Origin: Aplectana chamaeleonis
Lineage: Eukaryota > Nematoda > Chromadorea > Rhabditida > Cosmocercidae
DNA length: 64,000 nucleotides
NCBI GenBank assembly: GCA_029168955.1
Contig: JAPDOI010000433.1
Location: 516,501-580,500 of the forward strand
Direction of reading: 5' to 3'
Shown here one piece after another: positions 43,001 to 58,200 of this stretch (its first letter is position 1; each line of letters opens with the position of its first letter). Under the pieces are notes generated by a model, which was not told the origin of the DNA, did not search any database, and saw nothing but the letters and a program-made list of their open reading frames with translations. The position numbers and the translations under genes are program-made.

Positions 43001-46000
43001 GATACACGACAGATTCAGCCTCCACGCAGGGATTTCCTCCACAACCGTCCAAATAGGGTTTAAACTGATTTCCACCTCCGAAGTACCCGATACGCGACAG
43101 ATATAGCCTCCACGCAGGGGATTTCCTCCCCTAAGCGACGGTGCAGCCGCAGGCTGCACCATCCAAATAGGGTATAAACTGGTTTTAACCCCCGTAATAC
43201 CCGATGCACAACAGATTTAGCCTCCACGCAGGGGATTTCCTCCCCTAAGCGACGGTGCAGTGCAGCCGCAGGCTGCACCGTCCAAATAGGGTTTAAACTG
43301 ATTTCCACCCCCGAAATACATGATACACGACAGATCCACGCAAGGGATTCCCTCCCCAACCGTCCAAATAGGGTTTAAACTGATTTCCACCTCCGAAATA
43401 CCCGATACACGACAGACTTAGCCTTCACGCAGGGGATTTCCTCCCCAACCGTTCAAATAGGGTTTAAACTGATTTCCAACCCCGAAATACCCGATACACG
43501 ACAGATTTAGCCTCCACGCAGGGGATTTCCTCCCCAACCGTCCAAATAGGGTTCAAACTGATTCTCACCCCCGAAATACCCGATACACGACAGATTTAGC
43601 CTCCACGCAGGGGGTTCGCTCCCCAAAGCGACGGTGCAGCCGCAGGCTGCACCGTCCAAATAGGGTTTGAACTGATTTTAACCCCCGTAATACCCGATAC
43701 ACAACAGATTCAGCCTCCACGCAGGGGATTTCCTCCCCTAAGCGACGGTGCAGTGCAGCCGCAGGCTGCACCGTCCAAATAGGGTTTAAACTGATTTCCA
43801 CCCCCGAAATACACGATACACGACAGATCCACGCAAGGGATTCCCTCCCCAACCGTCCAAATAGGGTTTAAACTGATTTTAACCCCCGTAATACCCGATA
43901 CACGACAGATTTGGCCTCCACGCAGGGGATTTCCTCCCCAACCGTCCAAATAGGGTTTAAACTGATTTCCACCCCCGAAATACATGATACACGACAGATC
44001 CACGCAAGGGATTCCCTCCCCAACCGTCCAAATAGGGTTTAAACTGATTTCCACCTCCGAAATACCCGATACACAACAGATTCAGCCTCCACGCAGGGGA
44101 TTTCCTCCCCTAAGCGACGGTGCAGCCGCAGGCTGCACCGTCCAAATAGGGTTTGAACTGATTTTAACCCCCGTAATACCCGATACACGACAGATTTGGC
44201 CTCCACGCAGGGATTTCCTCCCTAAGCGACGGTGCAGTGCAGCCGCAGGCTGCACCGTCCAAATAGGGTTTAAACTGATTTCCACCTCCGAAATACCCGA
44301 TACACGACAGATCCACGCAAGGGATTCCCTCCCCAACCGTCCAAATAGGGTTTAAACTGATTTCCACCTCCGAAATGCCCGATACACGACAGATTTAGCC
44401 TCCACGAAGGGGATTTCCTCCCCAGCGACGGTGCAGCCGCAGGCTGCACCGTCCAAATAGGGTTTAAACTGATTTCCACCCCGAAATACCCGATACACGA
44501 CAGATTTAGCCTCCACGCAGGGGATTTCCTCCTAAGCGACGGTGCAGCCGCAGGCTGCACCGTCCAAATAGGGTTTAAACTGATTTCCACCCCGAAATAC
44601 ATGATACACGACAGATCCACGCAAGGGATTTCCTCCCCAACCGTCCAAATAGGGTTTAAACTGATTTCCACCTCCGAAATACCCGATACACGACAGATTT
44701 AGCCTCCACGCAGGGGATTTCTCCCCTAAGCGACGGTGCAGCCGCAGGCTGCACCGTCCAAATAGGGTTTAAACTGATTTCCACCTCCGAAATACCCGAT
44801 ACACGACAGATTTAGCCTCCACGCAGGGATTTCCTCCCTAAGCGACGGTGCAGCCGCAGGCTGCACCGTCCAAATAGGGTTTAAACTGATTTCCACCCCG
44901 AAATACCCGATACACGACAGATTTAGCCTCCACGCAGGGGATTTCCTCCCCAAAGCGACCTTGCAGCCGCAGGCTGCACCGTCCAAATAGGGTTTAAACT
45001 GATTTCCACCCCCGGAATACCCGATACACGACAGATTTAGCCTCCACGCAGGGGATTTCCTCCCCAAAGCGACGGTGCAGCCGCAGGCTGCACCGTCCAA
45101 ATAGGGTTTAAACTGATTTCCACCCCCCGAAATACACGATACACGACAGATTTAGCCTCCACGAAGGGGATTTCCAACCCCGAGCGACGGTGCAGTGCAG
45201 CCGCAGGCTGCACCGTCCAAATAGGGTTTAAACTGATTTCCACCCCCGAAATACACGATACACGACAGATCCACGCAGGGGATTTCCTCCCCAACCGTCC
45301 AAATAGGGTTCAAACTGATTTCCACCCCGAAATACCCGATACACGACAGATTTAGCCTCCACGCAGGGGATTTCCTCCCAACCGTCCAAATAGGGTTTAA
45401 ACTGATTTCCACCCCGAAATACCCGATACACGACAGATTTAGCCTCCACGCAGGGATTTCCTCCCGCAGGCTGCACCGTCCAAATAGCGTTTAAACTGAT
45501 TTCCAACCCCGAAATACCCGATACACAACAGATTCAGCCTCCACGCAGGGGATTTCCTCCCCTGAGCGACGGTGCAGTGCAGCCGCAGGCTGCACCGTCC
45601 AGATAGGGTTTAAACTGATTTCCACCCCCCGAAATACACGATACACGACAGATTTAGCCTCCACGAAGGGGATTTCCTCCCCAACCGTCCAAATAGGGTT
45701 TAAACTGATTTTAACCCTCGTAATACCCGATACACAACAGATTCAGCCTCCACGCAGGGGATTTCCTCCCCAACCGTCCAAATAGGGTTTAAACTGATTT
45801 CCACCCCCGAAATACCCGATACACAACAGATTTAGCCGCCACGCAGGGGATTTCCTCCCCTAAGCGACGGTGCAGCCGCAGGCTGCACCGTCCAAATAGG
45901 GTTTAAACCGATTTCCACCCCCGAAATACCCGATACACAACAGATTTAGCCGCCACGCAGGGGATTTCCTCCCCTAAGCGACGGTGCAGCCGCAGGCTGC

Positions 46001-49000
46001 ACCGTCCAAATAGGGTTTAAACTGATTTCCACCCCCGAAATACATGATACACGACAGATCCACGCAAGGGATTCCCTCCCCAACCGTCCAAATAGGGTTT
46101 AAACTGATTTCCACCTCCGAAATACCCGATACACGACAGATCCACGCAAGGGATTCCCTCCCCAACCGTCCAAATAGGGTTTAAACTGATTTCCACCTCC
46201 GAAATGCCCGATACACGACAGATTTAGCCTCCACGCAGGGGATTTCCTCCCCAACCGTCCAAATAGGGTTTAAACTGATTTCCACCCCCGAAATACCCGA
46301 TACACGACAGATTTAGCCTCCACGCAGGGGATTTCCTCCCCTAAGCGACGGTGCAGCCGCAGGCTGCACCGTCCAAATAGGGTTTAAACTGATTTTAACC
46401 CCCGTAATACCCGATACACAACAGATTCAGCCTCCACGCAGGGGATTTCCTCCCCTGAGCGACGGTGCAGTGCAGCCGCAGGCTGCACCGTCCAAATAGG
46501 GTTTAAACTGATTTCCACCCCCGAAATACATGATACACGACAGATCCACGCAAGGGATTCCCTCCCCAACCGTCCAAATAGGGTTTAAACTGATTTCCAC
46601 CTCCGAAATGCCCGATACACGACAGATTTAGCCTCCACGAAGGGGATTTCCTCCCCAACCGTCCAAATAGGGTTTAAACTGATTTCCACCTCCGAAATGC
46701 CCGATACACGACAGATTTAGCCTCCACGAAGGGGATTTCCTCCCCAACCGTCCAAATAGGGTTTAAACTGATTTTAACCCTCGTAATACCCGATACACAA
46801 CAGATTCAGCCTCCACGCAGGGGATTTCCTCCCCTAACCGACGGTGCAGCCGCAGGCTGCACCGTCCAAATAGGGTTTAAACTGATTTTAACCCCCGTAA
46901 TACCCGATACACAACAGATTCAGCCTCCACGCAGGGGATTTCCTTCCTGAGCGACGGTGCAGTGCAGCCGCAGGCTGCCCCGTCCAAATAGGGTTTAAAC
47001 TGATTTCCACCCCCGAAATACATGATACACGACAGATCCACGCAAGGGATTCCCTCCCCAACCGTCCAAATAGGGTTTAAACTGATTTCCACCCCCGAAA
47101 TACATGATACACGACAGATCCACGCAAGGGATTCCCTCCCCAACCGTCCAAATAGGGTTTAAACTGATTTCCAACCCCGAAATACCCGATACACGACAGA
47201 TTTAGCCTCCACGCAGGGGATTTCCTCCCCTAAGCGACGGTGCAGCCGCAGGCTGCACCGTCCAAATAGGGTTTAAACTGATTTCAACCCCGAAATACCC
47301 GATACACAACCCTCCACGCAGGGGATTTCCTCCTAAGCGACGGTGCAGTGCAGCCGCAGGCTGCACCGTCCAAATAGGGTTTAAACTGATTTCCACCTCC
47401 GAAATACATGATACACGACAGATCCACGCAAGGGATTCCCTCCCCAACCGTCCAAATAGGGTTTAAACTGATTTCCACCTCCGAAATGCCCGATACACGA
47501 CAGATTTAGCCTCCACGAAGGGAATTTCCTCCCCAACCGTCCAAATAGCGTTTAAACTGATTTCCAACCCCGAAATACCCGATACACGACAGATTTAGCC
47601 TCCACGCAGGGGATTTCCTCCCCAACCGTCCAAATAGGGTTTAAACTGATTTCCACCCCCCGAAATACCCGATACACGGCAGATTAAGCCTCCACGCAGG
47701 ATTCGCTCCCTAAGCGACGGTGCAGCCGCAGGCTGCACCGTCCAAATAGGGTTTAAACTGATTTTAACCCCCGTAATACCCGATACACAACAGATTCAGC
47801 CTCCACGCAGGGGATTTCCTCCCCTGAGCGACGGTGCAGTGCAGCCGCAGGCTGCACCGTCCAGATAGGGTTTAAACTGATTTCCACCCCCGAAATACAC
47901 GATACACGACAGATCCACGCAAGGGATTCCCTCCCCAACCGTCCAAATAGGGTTTAAACTGATTTTAACCCCCGTAATACCCGATACACGACAGATTTGG
48001 CCTCCACGCAGGGGATTTCCTCCCCAACCGTCCAAATAGGGTCTAAACTGATTTTCACCCCCGAAATACACGATACACGACAGATCCACGCAAGGGATTC
48101 CCTCCCCAACCGTCCAAATAGGGTTTAAACTGATTTCCACCTCCGAAATACCCGATACACAACAGATTCAGCCTCCACGCAGGGGATTTCCTCCCCTAAG
48201 CGACGGTGCAGTGCAGCCGCAGGCTGCACCGTCCAAATAGGGTTTAAACTGATTTCCACCCCCGAAATACACGATACACGACAGATCCACGCAAGGGATT
48301 CCCTCCCCAACCGTCCAAATAGGGTTTAAACTGATTTCCACCTCCGAAATACCCGATACACGACAGATCCACGCAGGGATTTCCTCCTAGCGACTGCAGC
48401 CGCAGGCTGCACCGTCCAAATAGGGTTTAGACTGATTTCCACGCCCGAGATACCCGATAGACGACAGATATAGCCTCCACGCAGGCGGTTTGCCCCCCTA
48501 ACCGACGGTGCAGCCGCAGGCTGCACCGTCCAAATAGGGTTTAAACTGATTTCCACCCCGAAATACCCGATACACAACAGATTTAGCCTCCACGCAGGGG
48601 ATTTCCTCCCTAAGCGACGGTGCAGTGCAGCCGCAGGCTGCACCGTCCAAATAGGGTTTAAACTGATTTCCACCCCGAAATACATGATACACGACAGATC
48701 CACGCAAGGGATTCCCTACCCAACCGTCCAAATAGCGTTTAAACTGATTTCCAACCCCGAAATACCCGATACACGACAGATTTGGCCTCCACGCAGGGGA
48801 TTCCCTCCCCAACCGTCCAAATAGGGTTTAAACTGATTTCCTCCTCCGAAATGCCCGATACACGACAGATTTAGCCTCCACGAAGGGAATTTCCTCCCCA
48901 ACCGTCCAAATAGGGTTCAAACTGATTTTCACCCCCGAAATACCCGATACACGACAGATTTAGCCTCCACGCAGGAGATTTCCTCCCCTGAGCGACGGTG

Positions 49001-52000
49001 CAGTGCAGCCGCAGGCTGCACCGTCCAAATAGGGTTTAAACTGATTTTAACCCCCGTAATACCCGATACACAACAGATTCAGCCTCCACGCAGGGGATTT
49101 CCTCCCTGAGCGACGGTGCAGTGCAGCCGCAGGCTGCACCGTCCAAATAGGGTTTAAACTGATTTCCACCCCCGAAATACATGATACACGACAGATCCAC
49201 GCAAGGGATTCCCTCCCCAACCGTCCAAATAGGGTTTAAACTGATTTCCACCTCCGAAATACCCGATACACGACAGATTTAGCCTCCACGAAGGGGATTT
49301 CCTCCCCAACCGTCCAAATAGGGTTTAAACTGATTTCCAACCCCGAAATACCCGATACACGACAGATTTAGCCTCCACGCAGGGGATTTCCCTCAGCCGC
49401 AGGCTGCACCGTCCAAATAGGGTTCAAACTGATTTTCACCCCCGAAATACCCGATACACGACAGATTTAGCCTCCACGCAGGGGATTTGCTCCCCAAAGC
49501 GACGGTGCAGCTGCAGGCTGCACCGTCCAAATAGGGTTTAAACTGATTTCAACCCCCGTAATACCCGATACACGACAGATTTGGCCTCCACGCAGGGGAT
49601 TTCCTCCCCTGAGCGACGGTGCAGTGCAGCCGCAGGCTGCACCGTCCAGATAGGGTTTAAACTGATTTCCACCCCCCGAAATACACGATACACGACAGAT
49701 TTAGCCTCCACGAAGGGGATTTCCTCCCCAACCGTCCAAATAGGGTTCAAACTGATTTTCACCCCCGAAATACCCGATACACGACAGATTTGGCCTCCAC
49801 GCAGGGGATTTCTCCCAAAGCGACGGTGCAGCCGCAGGCTGCACCGTCCAAATAGGGTTTAAACTGATTTTAACCCCGAAATACCCGATACACAACAGAT
49901 TTAGCCTCCACGCAGGGATTTCCTTCCTAAGCGACGGTGCAGCCGCAGGCTGCACCGTCCAAATAGGGTTTAAACTGATTTCCACCCCCGAAATACATGA
50001 TACACGACAGATCCACGCAAGGGATTCCCTCCCCAACCGTCCAAATAGGGTTTAAACTGATTTCCACCTCCGAAATGCCCGATACACGACAGATTTAGCC
50101 TCCACGAAGGGGATTTCCTCCCCAACCGTCCAAATAGGGTTTAAACTGATTTCCAACCCCGAAATACCCGATACACGACAGATTTAGCCTCCACGCAGGG
50201 GATTTCCTCCCCTAAGCGACGGTGCAGCCGCAGGCTGCACCGTCCAAATAGGGTTTAAACTGATTTTAACCCCCGTAATACCCGATACACAACAGATTCA
50301 GCCTCCACGCAGGGGATTTCCTCCCCTGAGCGACGGTGCAGTGCAGCCGCAGGCTGCACCGTCCAGATAGGGTTTAAACTGATTTCCACCTCCGAAATAC
50401 ATGATACACGACAGATCCACGCAAGGGATTCCCTCCCCAACCGTCCAAATAGGGTTCAAACTGATTTTCATCCCCGAAATACCCGATACACGACAGATTT
50501 AGCCTCCACGCAGGGGATTTGCTCCCCAAAGCAAATAGGGTTTAAACTGATTTCAACCCCCGTAATACCCGATACACGACAGATTTGGCCTCCACGCAGG
50601 GGATTTCCTCCCCTAAGCAACGGTGCAGCCGCAGGCTGCACCGTCCAAATAGGGTTTAAACTGATTTCCACCCCCGAAATACCCGATACACGACAGATTT
50701 AGCCTCCACGCAGGGGATTTCCTCCCCTAAGCGACGGTGCAGCCGCAGGCTGCACCGTCCAAATAGGGTTTAAACTGATTTCCACCCCCTAAATATCCGA
50801 TACACGACAGATTTAGCCTCCACCCGTCCAAATAGGGTTTAAACTGATTTTCACCCCCGAAATACCCGATACACGACAGATTTAGCCTCCACGCAGGGGA
50901 TTTCCTCCCCAACCGTCCAAATAGGGTTTAAACTGATTTCCAACCCCGAAATACCCGATACACGACAGATTTAGCCTCCACGCAGGGGATTTCCTCCCCA
51001 ACCGTCCAAATAGGGTTTAAACTGATTTCCACCTCCGAAGTACCCGATACGCGACAGATTTAGCCTTCACGCAGGGGATTCGCTCCCCAAAGCGACGGTG
51101 CAGCCGCAGGCTGCACCGTCCAAATAGGGTTTGAACTGATTTCCACCTACGAAATACCCGATACACGACAGATTTAGCCTCTACGCAGGGGATTTCCTTC
51201 CCTAAGCGACGGTGCAGTGCAGCCGCAGGCTGCACCGTTCAAATAGGGTTTAAACTGATTTCCACCCCCGAAATACATGATACACGACAGATTTAGCCTC
51301 CACGCAAGGGGATCTTCCTCCGCAACCGTCCAAATAGGATTTAAACTGATTTCCACCCCCGAAATACCCGATACACGACAGATTTAGCCTCCACGCAGGG
51401 GATTTCCTCCCCAAAGCGACGGTGCAGTCGCAGGCTGCACCGTCCAAATAGGATTTAAACTGATTTCCACCCCCGAAATACCCGATACACGACAGATTTA
51501 GCCTCCACGCAGGGGATTTCCTTCCCTAAGCGACGGTGCAGTCGCAGGCTGCACCGTCCAAATAGGATTTAAACTGATTTCAACCCCCGAAATACCCGAT
51601 ACACGACAGATTTCCACGCAGGGGATTTCCCTCCCCAACCGTCCAAATAGGGTTTAAACTGATTTCCACCTCCGAAATACCCGATACACGACAGATTTAG
51701 CCTCCACGCAGGGATTTCCTCCCCAACCATCCAAATAGGGTTCAAACTGATTTCCACCTGCGAAATACCCGATACACGACAGATTTAGCCTCCACGCAGG
51801 GGATTTCCTCCCCTAAGCGACGGTGCAGCCGCAGGCTGCACCATCCAAATAGGGTTCAAACTGATTTCCACCTCCGAAATACCCGATACACGACAGATTT
51901 AGCCTCCACGCAGGGAATTTCCTCCCCTAAGCGACGGTGCAGCCGCAGGCCGTCCAAATAGGGTTCAAACTGATTTCCACCCCTCGAAATACCCGATACA

Positions 52001-52200
52001 CGACAGATTTAGCCTCCACGCAGGGAATTTCCTCCCCTAAGCGACGGTGCAGCCGCAGGCTGCACCATCCAAATAGGGTTCAAACTGATTTCCACCCCCG
52101 AAATACCCGATACACGACAGATTTGGCCTCCACGCAGGGGATTTCCTCCCCAACCGTCCAAATAGGGTTTAAACTGATTTCCACCCCCCGAAATACCCGA
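34030..52200 (+). repeat. Right satellite, mixed-monomer (higher-order) domain
   Basis: The full monomer is 114 bases: CACGCAGGGGATTTCCTCCC, CTAAGCGACGGTGCAGCC, GCAGGCTGCACCGTCC, AAATAGGGTTTAAACTGATT, TCCACCCCCGAAATACCCGA, TACACGACAGATTTAGCCTC. Variants are 119 bases (GTGCA duplicated before the hairpin), 89 bases (hairpin segment missing: CTCCCCAACCGTCC) and 82 bases (also missing TTAGCCT: GACAGATCCACGCAAGGG). Many stretches repeat as 114+119+82 = 315-bp trimers, for example starts at 36,665, 36,980, 37,612, 37,927, 38,722 and 39,037. Minus-strand frames of 60-130 codons with recurring VQPAAA or CVEAKSVVYRVFRG strings are satellite read-through because 114 is 38 codons. Confidence 0.96.
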
Positions 52201-55200
52201 TACACGACAGATTTAGCCTCCACGCAGGGGATTTCCTCCCCTAAGCGACGCAGGCTGCACCGTCCAAATAGGGTTTAAACTGATTTCCACCCCCGAAATA
52301 CCCGATACACGACAGATTTAGCCTCCACGCAGGGGATTTCCTCCCCTGAGCCACCGTCCAAATAGGGTTTAAACTGATTTCCACCCCGAAATACCCAATA
52401 CACGACAGATTTAGCCTCCACGCAGGGGATTTCTCCCTAAGCGACGAGCAGCCGCAGGCTGCACCGTCCAAATAGGGATTAAACTGATTTCCACCCCGAA
52501 ATACCCGATACACGGCAGATTTAGCCTCCACGCAGGGGATTTCCTCCCCAGCCGTCCAAATAGGGTCTAAACTGATTCCCACCCCCCGAAATACTCGATA
52601 ATCGACAGATTTAACCTCCACGCAGTGGATTTCCTCCCCTAAGCGACGAAGCAGCCGCAGTCCGCACCGTCCAAATAGGGTTAAACTGATTTTAACCCCC
52701 GTAATACCCGATACACAACAGATTCAGCCTCCACGCAGGGGATTTCCTCCTAAGCGACGAGCAGCCGCAGGCTGCACCGTCCAAATAGGGTTTAAACTGA
52801 TTTCCACCCCCGAAATACCCGATACACCACAGTTTAGCCTCCACGCAGGGGATTTTCTCCCCTAAGCGACGATGCAGCCGCAGGCCGCACCGTCCAAATA
52901 GGGTTAAACTGATTTCCACCCACCGAAATACCCGATACGCGACAGATTTAACCTCCACGCAGGAGATTTTCTTCCCTAAGCGACGATGCAGCCGCAGGCC
53001 GCACCGTCCAAATAGGGTTAAACTGATTTCCACCCCCCGAAATACCCCATACACGGCAGATTTAGCCTCCACGAAGGGGATTTCCTCCCGTAAGCGACGG
53101 TGCAGCCTCAGGCTGCACCGTCCAAATAGGGTTTAAACTGATTTCCACCCCCGAAATACCCGATACACGACAGATTTAGCCTCCACGCAGGGGATTCCCT
53201 CCCCTAAGCGACGGTGCAGCCTCAGGCTGCACCGTCCAAATAGGGTTTAAACTGATTTCCACCCCCGAAATACCCGATACACGACAGATTTAGCCTCCAC
53301 GCAGGGTATTTCCTCCCCTAAGCGACGGTGCACTGCAGCCGCAGGCTGCACCGTCCAAATAGGGTTTAAACTGATTTCCACCCCGAAATACCCGATACAC
53401 GACAGATTTAGCCTCCACGCAGGGGATTTCCTCCAGCGACGCAGTGCAGCCGCAGGCTGCACCGTCCAAATAGGGTTTAAACTGATTTCCACCCCGAAAT
53501 ACCCGATACACGACAGATTTAGCCTCCACGCAGGGGATTTCCTTCCTAAGCGACGATGCAGCCGCAGGCTGCACCGTCCAAATAGGGTTCAAACTGATTC
53601 TCACCCCCGAAATACCCGATACACGACAGATCCACGCGAGGGATTTCCTCCCCAACCGTCCAAATAGGGTTTAAACTGATTTCCACCCCCGAAATACATG
53701 ATACACGACAGATCCACGCAAGGGATTTCCTCCCCAACCGTCCAAATAGGGTTTAAACTGATTTCCACCTCCGAAATACCCGATACACGACAGAATTAGC
53801 CTTCACGCAGGGGATTTCCTGCGACGGTGCAGCCGCAGGCTGCACCGTCCAAATAGGGTTTAAACTGATTTTAACCCCGAAATACCCGATACACGACAGA
53901 TTTAGCCTCCACGCAGGGATTTCCTTCCTAAGCGACGGTGCAGCCGCAGGCTGCACCGTCCAAATAGGGTTTAAACTGATTTCCACCCCCGAAATACATG
54001 ATACACGACAGATCCACGCAGGGGATTTCTCCTCCGCAGGCTGCACCGCCCAAATAGGGTTTAAACTGATTCCCCCCCCCGAAATACCCGATACACGACA
54101 GATTTAGCCTCCACGCAGGGGATTTCCTCCCCAAAGCGACGGTGCAGCCGCAGGCTGCACCGTCCAAATAGGGTTTAAACTGATTTCCACCCCCGAAATA
54201 CCCGATACACGACAGATTTAGCCTCCACGCAGGGGATTTCCTCCCCTGAGCGACGGTGCAGTGCAGCCGCAGGCTGCACCGTCCAGATAGGGTTTAAACT
54301 GATTTCCACCCCCCGAAATACACGATACACGACAGATTTAGCCTCCACGAAGGGGATTTCCAACCCCGAGCGACGGTGCAGCCGCAGGCTGCACCGTCCA
54401 AATAGGGTTTAAACTGATTTCCACCTCTGGATTACCTGATACACGACAGATTTAGCCTCCACGCAGGGATTTCCTCCCTCCGCAACCGTCCAAATAGGGT
54501 TCAAACTGATTTCCACCCCGAAATACCCGATACACGACAGATTTAGCCTCCACGCAGGGGATTTCCTCCCTAAGCGACGATGCAGCCGCAGGATGCACCG
54601 TCCAAATAGGGTTTAAACTGATTTCCACCCCGAAATACCCGATACACGACAGATTTAGCCTCCACGCAGGGGATTTCCTCCCCTAGCGACGATGCAGCCG
54701 CAGGCTGCACCGTCCAAATAGGGTTTAAACTGATTTCCACCCCGAAATACCCGATACACGACAGATTTAGCCTCCACGCAGGGGATTTCCTCCCTAAGCG
54801 ACGATGCAGCCGCAACCGTCCAAATAGGGTTTAAACTGATTTCCACCCCCGAAATACCCGATACACGACAGAATTACCCTCCACGCAGGGGATTTCCTCC
54901 TAAGCGACGATGCAGCCGCAGGATGCACCGTCCAAATAGGGTATAAACTGATTTCCACCTCCGAAATACCCGATACACGACAGATTTATCCTCCACGCAG
55001 GGATTTCCTCCCTAAGCGACGGTGCAGCCGCAGGCTGCACCGTCCAAATAGGGTTTAAACTGATTTCCACCCCGAAATACCCGATACACGACAGATTTAG
55101 CCTCCACGCAGGGATTTCCTCCCAACCGTCCAAATAGGGTTTAAACTGATTTCCACCTCCGAAATACCCGATACACGACAGATTTAGCCTCCACGCAGGG

Positions 55201-58200
55201 GATTTTCCTCCCTCAGCCGCAGGCTGCACCGTCCAAAAAGGGTTTAAACTGATTTCCACTCCCGAAATACCCGATACACGACAGATTTAGCCTCCACGCA
55301 GGGGATTTCCTCCCCTAAGCGACGGTGCAGCCGCAGGCTGCACCGTCCAAAAAGGGTTTAAACTGATTTCCACTCCCGAAATACCCGATACACGACAGAT
55401 TTAGCCTCCACGCAGGGGATTTCCCCCCTAAGCGACGGTGCAGCCGCAGGCTGCACCGTCCAAATAGGGTTCAAACTGATTTCCACCCCCGAAATACCCG
55501 ATACACGACAGATTTAGCCTCCACGCAGGGGATTTAAGCGACTGCAGCCGCAGGCTGCACCGTCCAAATAGGGTTTAAACTGATTTCCACCCCGAAATAC
55601 CCGATACACGACAGATTTAGCCTCCACGCAGGGGGGGTTTCGCTCCCTAAAGCGACGGTGGCAGCCGCAGGCTGCACCGTCCAAATAGGGTTTAAACTGA
55701 TTTCCACCCCGAAATACCCGATACACGACAGATTTAGCCTCCACGCAGGGATTTCCTCCCCTGAGCGACGGTGCAGTGCAGCCGCAGGCTGCACCGTCCA
55801 GATAGGGTTTAAACTGATTTCCACCCCCCGAAATACACGATACACGACAGATTTAGCCTCCACGAAGGGGATTTCTTCCCCCAGGCTGCACCGTCCAAAT
55901 AGGGTTTAAACTGATTTCCACCCCCGAAATACCCGATACACGACAGATTTAGCCTCCACGCAGGGGATTTCCTTCCCTAAGCGACGATGCAGCCGCAGGC
56001 TGCACCGTCCAAATAGGGTTTAAACTGATTTCCACCCCCGAAATACCCGATACACGACAGATTTAGCCTCCACGCAGGGGATTTCCTCCCCTGAGCCACC
56101 GTATAAATAGGGTTTAAACTGATTTCCACCCCCGAAATACCCGATACACGACAGATTTAGCCTCCACGCAGGGGATTTCCTTCCCTAAGCGACGGTGCAG
56201 CCGCAGGCTGCACCGTCCAAATAGGGTTTAAACTGATTTCCACCCCCGAAATACCCGATACACGACAGATTTAGCCTCCACGCAGGGGATTTCCTTCCCT
56301 AAGCGACGGTGCAGCCGCAGGCTGCACCGTCCAAATAGGGTTTAAACTGATTTCCACCCCCGAAATACCCGATACACGACAGATTTAGCCTCCACGCAGG
56401 GGATTTCCTCCCCTAAGCGACGATGCAGCCGCAGGCTGCACCGTCCAAATAGGGTTTAAACTGATTTCCACCCGCGAATTACACGACAGATTTAGCCTCC
56501 ACGCAGGGGATTTCCTCCCCTAAGCGACGATGCAGCCGCAGGATGCACCGTCCAAATAGGATTTAAACTGATGTTCACCCCCGAAATACCCGATACACGA
56601 CAGATTTAGCCTCCACGCAGGGGACTTCCTCCCTTAAGCGACGATGCAGCCGCAGGCTGCACCGTCCAAATAGGATTTAAACTGATGTTCACCCCCGAAA
56701 TACCCGATACACGACAGATTTAACCTCCACGCAGGGGATTTCCTCCCCTAAGCGACGATGCAGCCGCAGGATGCACCGTCCAAATAGGGTTTAAACTGAT
56801 TTCCACCCCCGAAATACCCGATACACGACAGATTTAGCCTCCACGCAGGATTTCTCCTCCCAACCGTCCAAATAGGATTTAAACTGATGTTCACCCCCGA
56901 AATACCCGATACACGACAGATTTAACCTCCACGCAGGGGATTTCCTCCCCTAAGCGACGATGCAGCCGCAGGATGCACCGTCCAAATAGGGTTTAAACTG
57001 ATTTCCAACCCCGAATTACCCGATACACGACAGATTTAGCCTCCAAGCAGGGGATTTCTCGACGCAGCCGCAGGCTGCACCGTCCAAATAGGGTTTAAAC
57101 TGATTTCCACCCCCGAAATACCCGATACACGACAGATTTAGCCTCCACGCAGGGGATTTCCTCCCAGCGACAGGTGCAGCCGCAGGCTGCACCGTCCAAA
57201 TAGGGTTTAAACTGATTTCCACCCCGAAATACCCGATACACGACAGATTTAGCCTCCACGCAGGGGATTTCCTCCCTAGCGAGCCGGTGCAGCCGCAGGC
57301 TGCACCGTCCAAATAGGGTTTAAACTGATTTCCACCCCGAAATACCCGATACACGACAGATTTAGCCTCCACGCAGGGGATTTCTCCCTAAGCGACGGTG
57401 CAGCAGCCGCAGGCTGCACCGTCCAAATAGGGTTTAAACTGATTTCCACCCCGAAATACCCGATACACGACAGATTTAGCCTCCACGCAGGGGATTTCTC
57501 CCTAAGCGACGATGCAGCCGCAGGCTGCACCGTCCAAATAGGGTTTAAACTGATTTCCACCTCCGAAATACCCGATACACGACAGATTTAGCCTCCACGC
57601 AGGGATTCTCCCTAAGCGACGATGCAGCCGCAGGCTGCACCGTCCAAATAGGGTTTAAACTGATTTCCACCCCGAAATACCCGATACACGACAGATTTAG
57701 CCTCCACGCAGGGATTTCCTCTAAGCGACGGTGCAGCCGCAGGCTGCACCGTCCAAATAGGGTTTAAACTGATTTCCACCCCCGAAATACCCGATACACG
57801 ACAGATTTAGCCTCCACGCAGGGATTCCTCCCTAAGCGACGGTGCAGCCGCAGGCTGCACCGTCCAAATAGGGTTTAAACTGATTTCCACCCCGAAATAC
57901 CCGATACACGACAGATTTAGCCTCCACGCAGGGATTTCTCCTCCGCAGGCTGCACCGTCCAAATAGGGTTTAAACTGATTTCCACCTCCGAAATACCCGA
58001 TACACGACAGATTTAGCCTCCACGCAGGGGATTTCTCCCAAAGCGACGGTGCAGCCGCAGGCTGCACCGTCCAAATAGGGTTTAAACTGATTTTCACCCC
58101 GAAATACCCGATACACGACAGATTTAGCCTCCACGCAGGGGATTTCCTCCCTAAGCGACGTGCAGCCGCAGGCTGCACCGTCCAAATAGGGTTTAAACTG

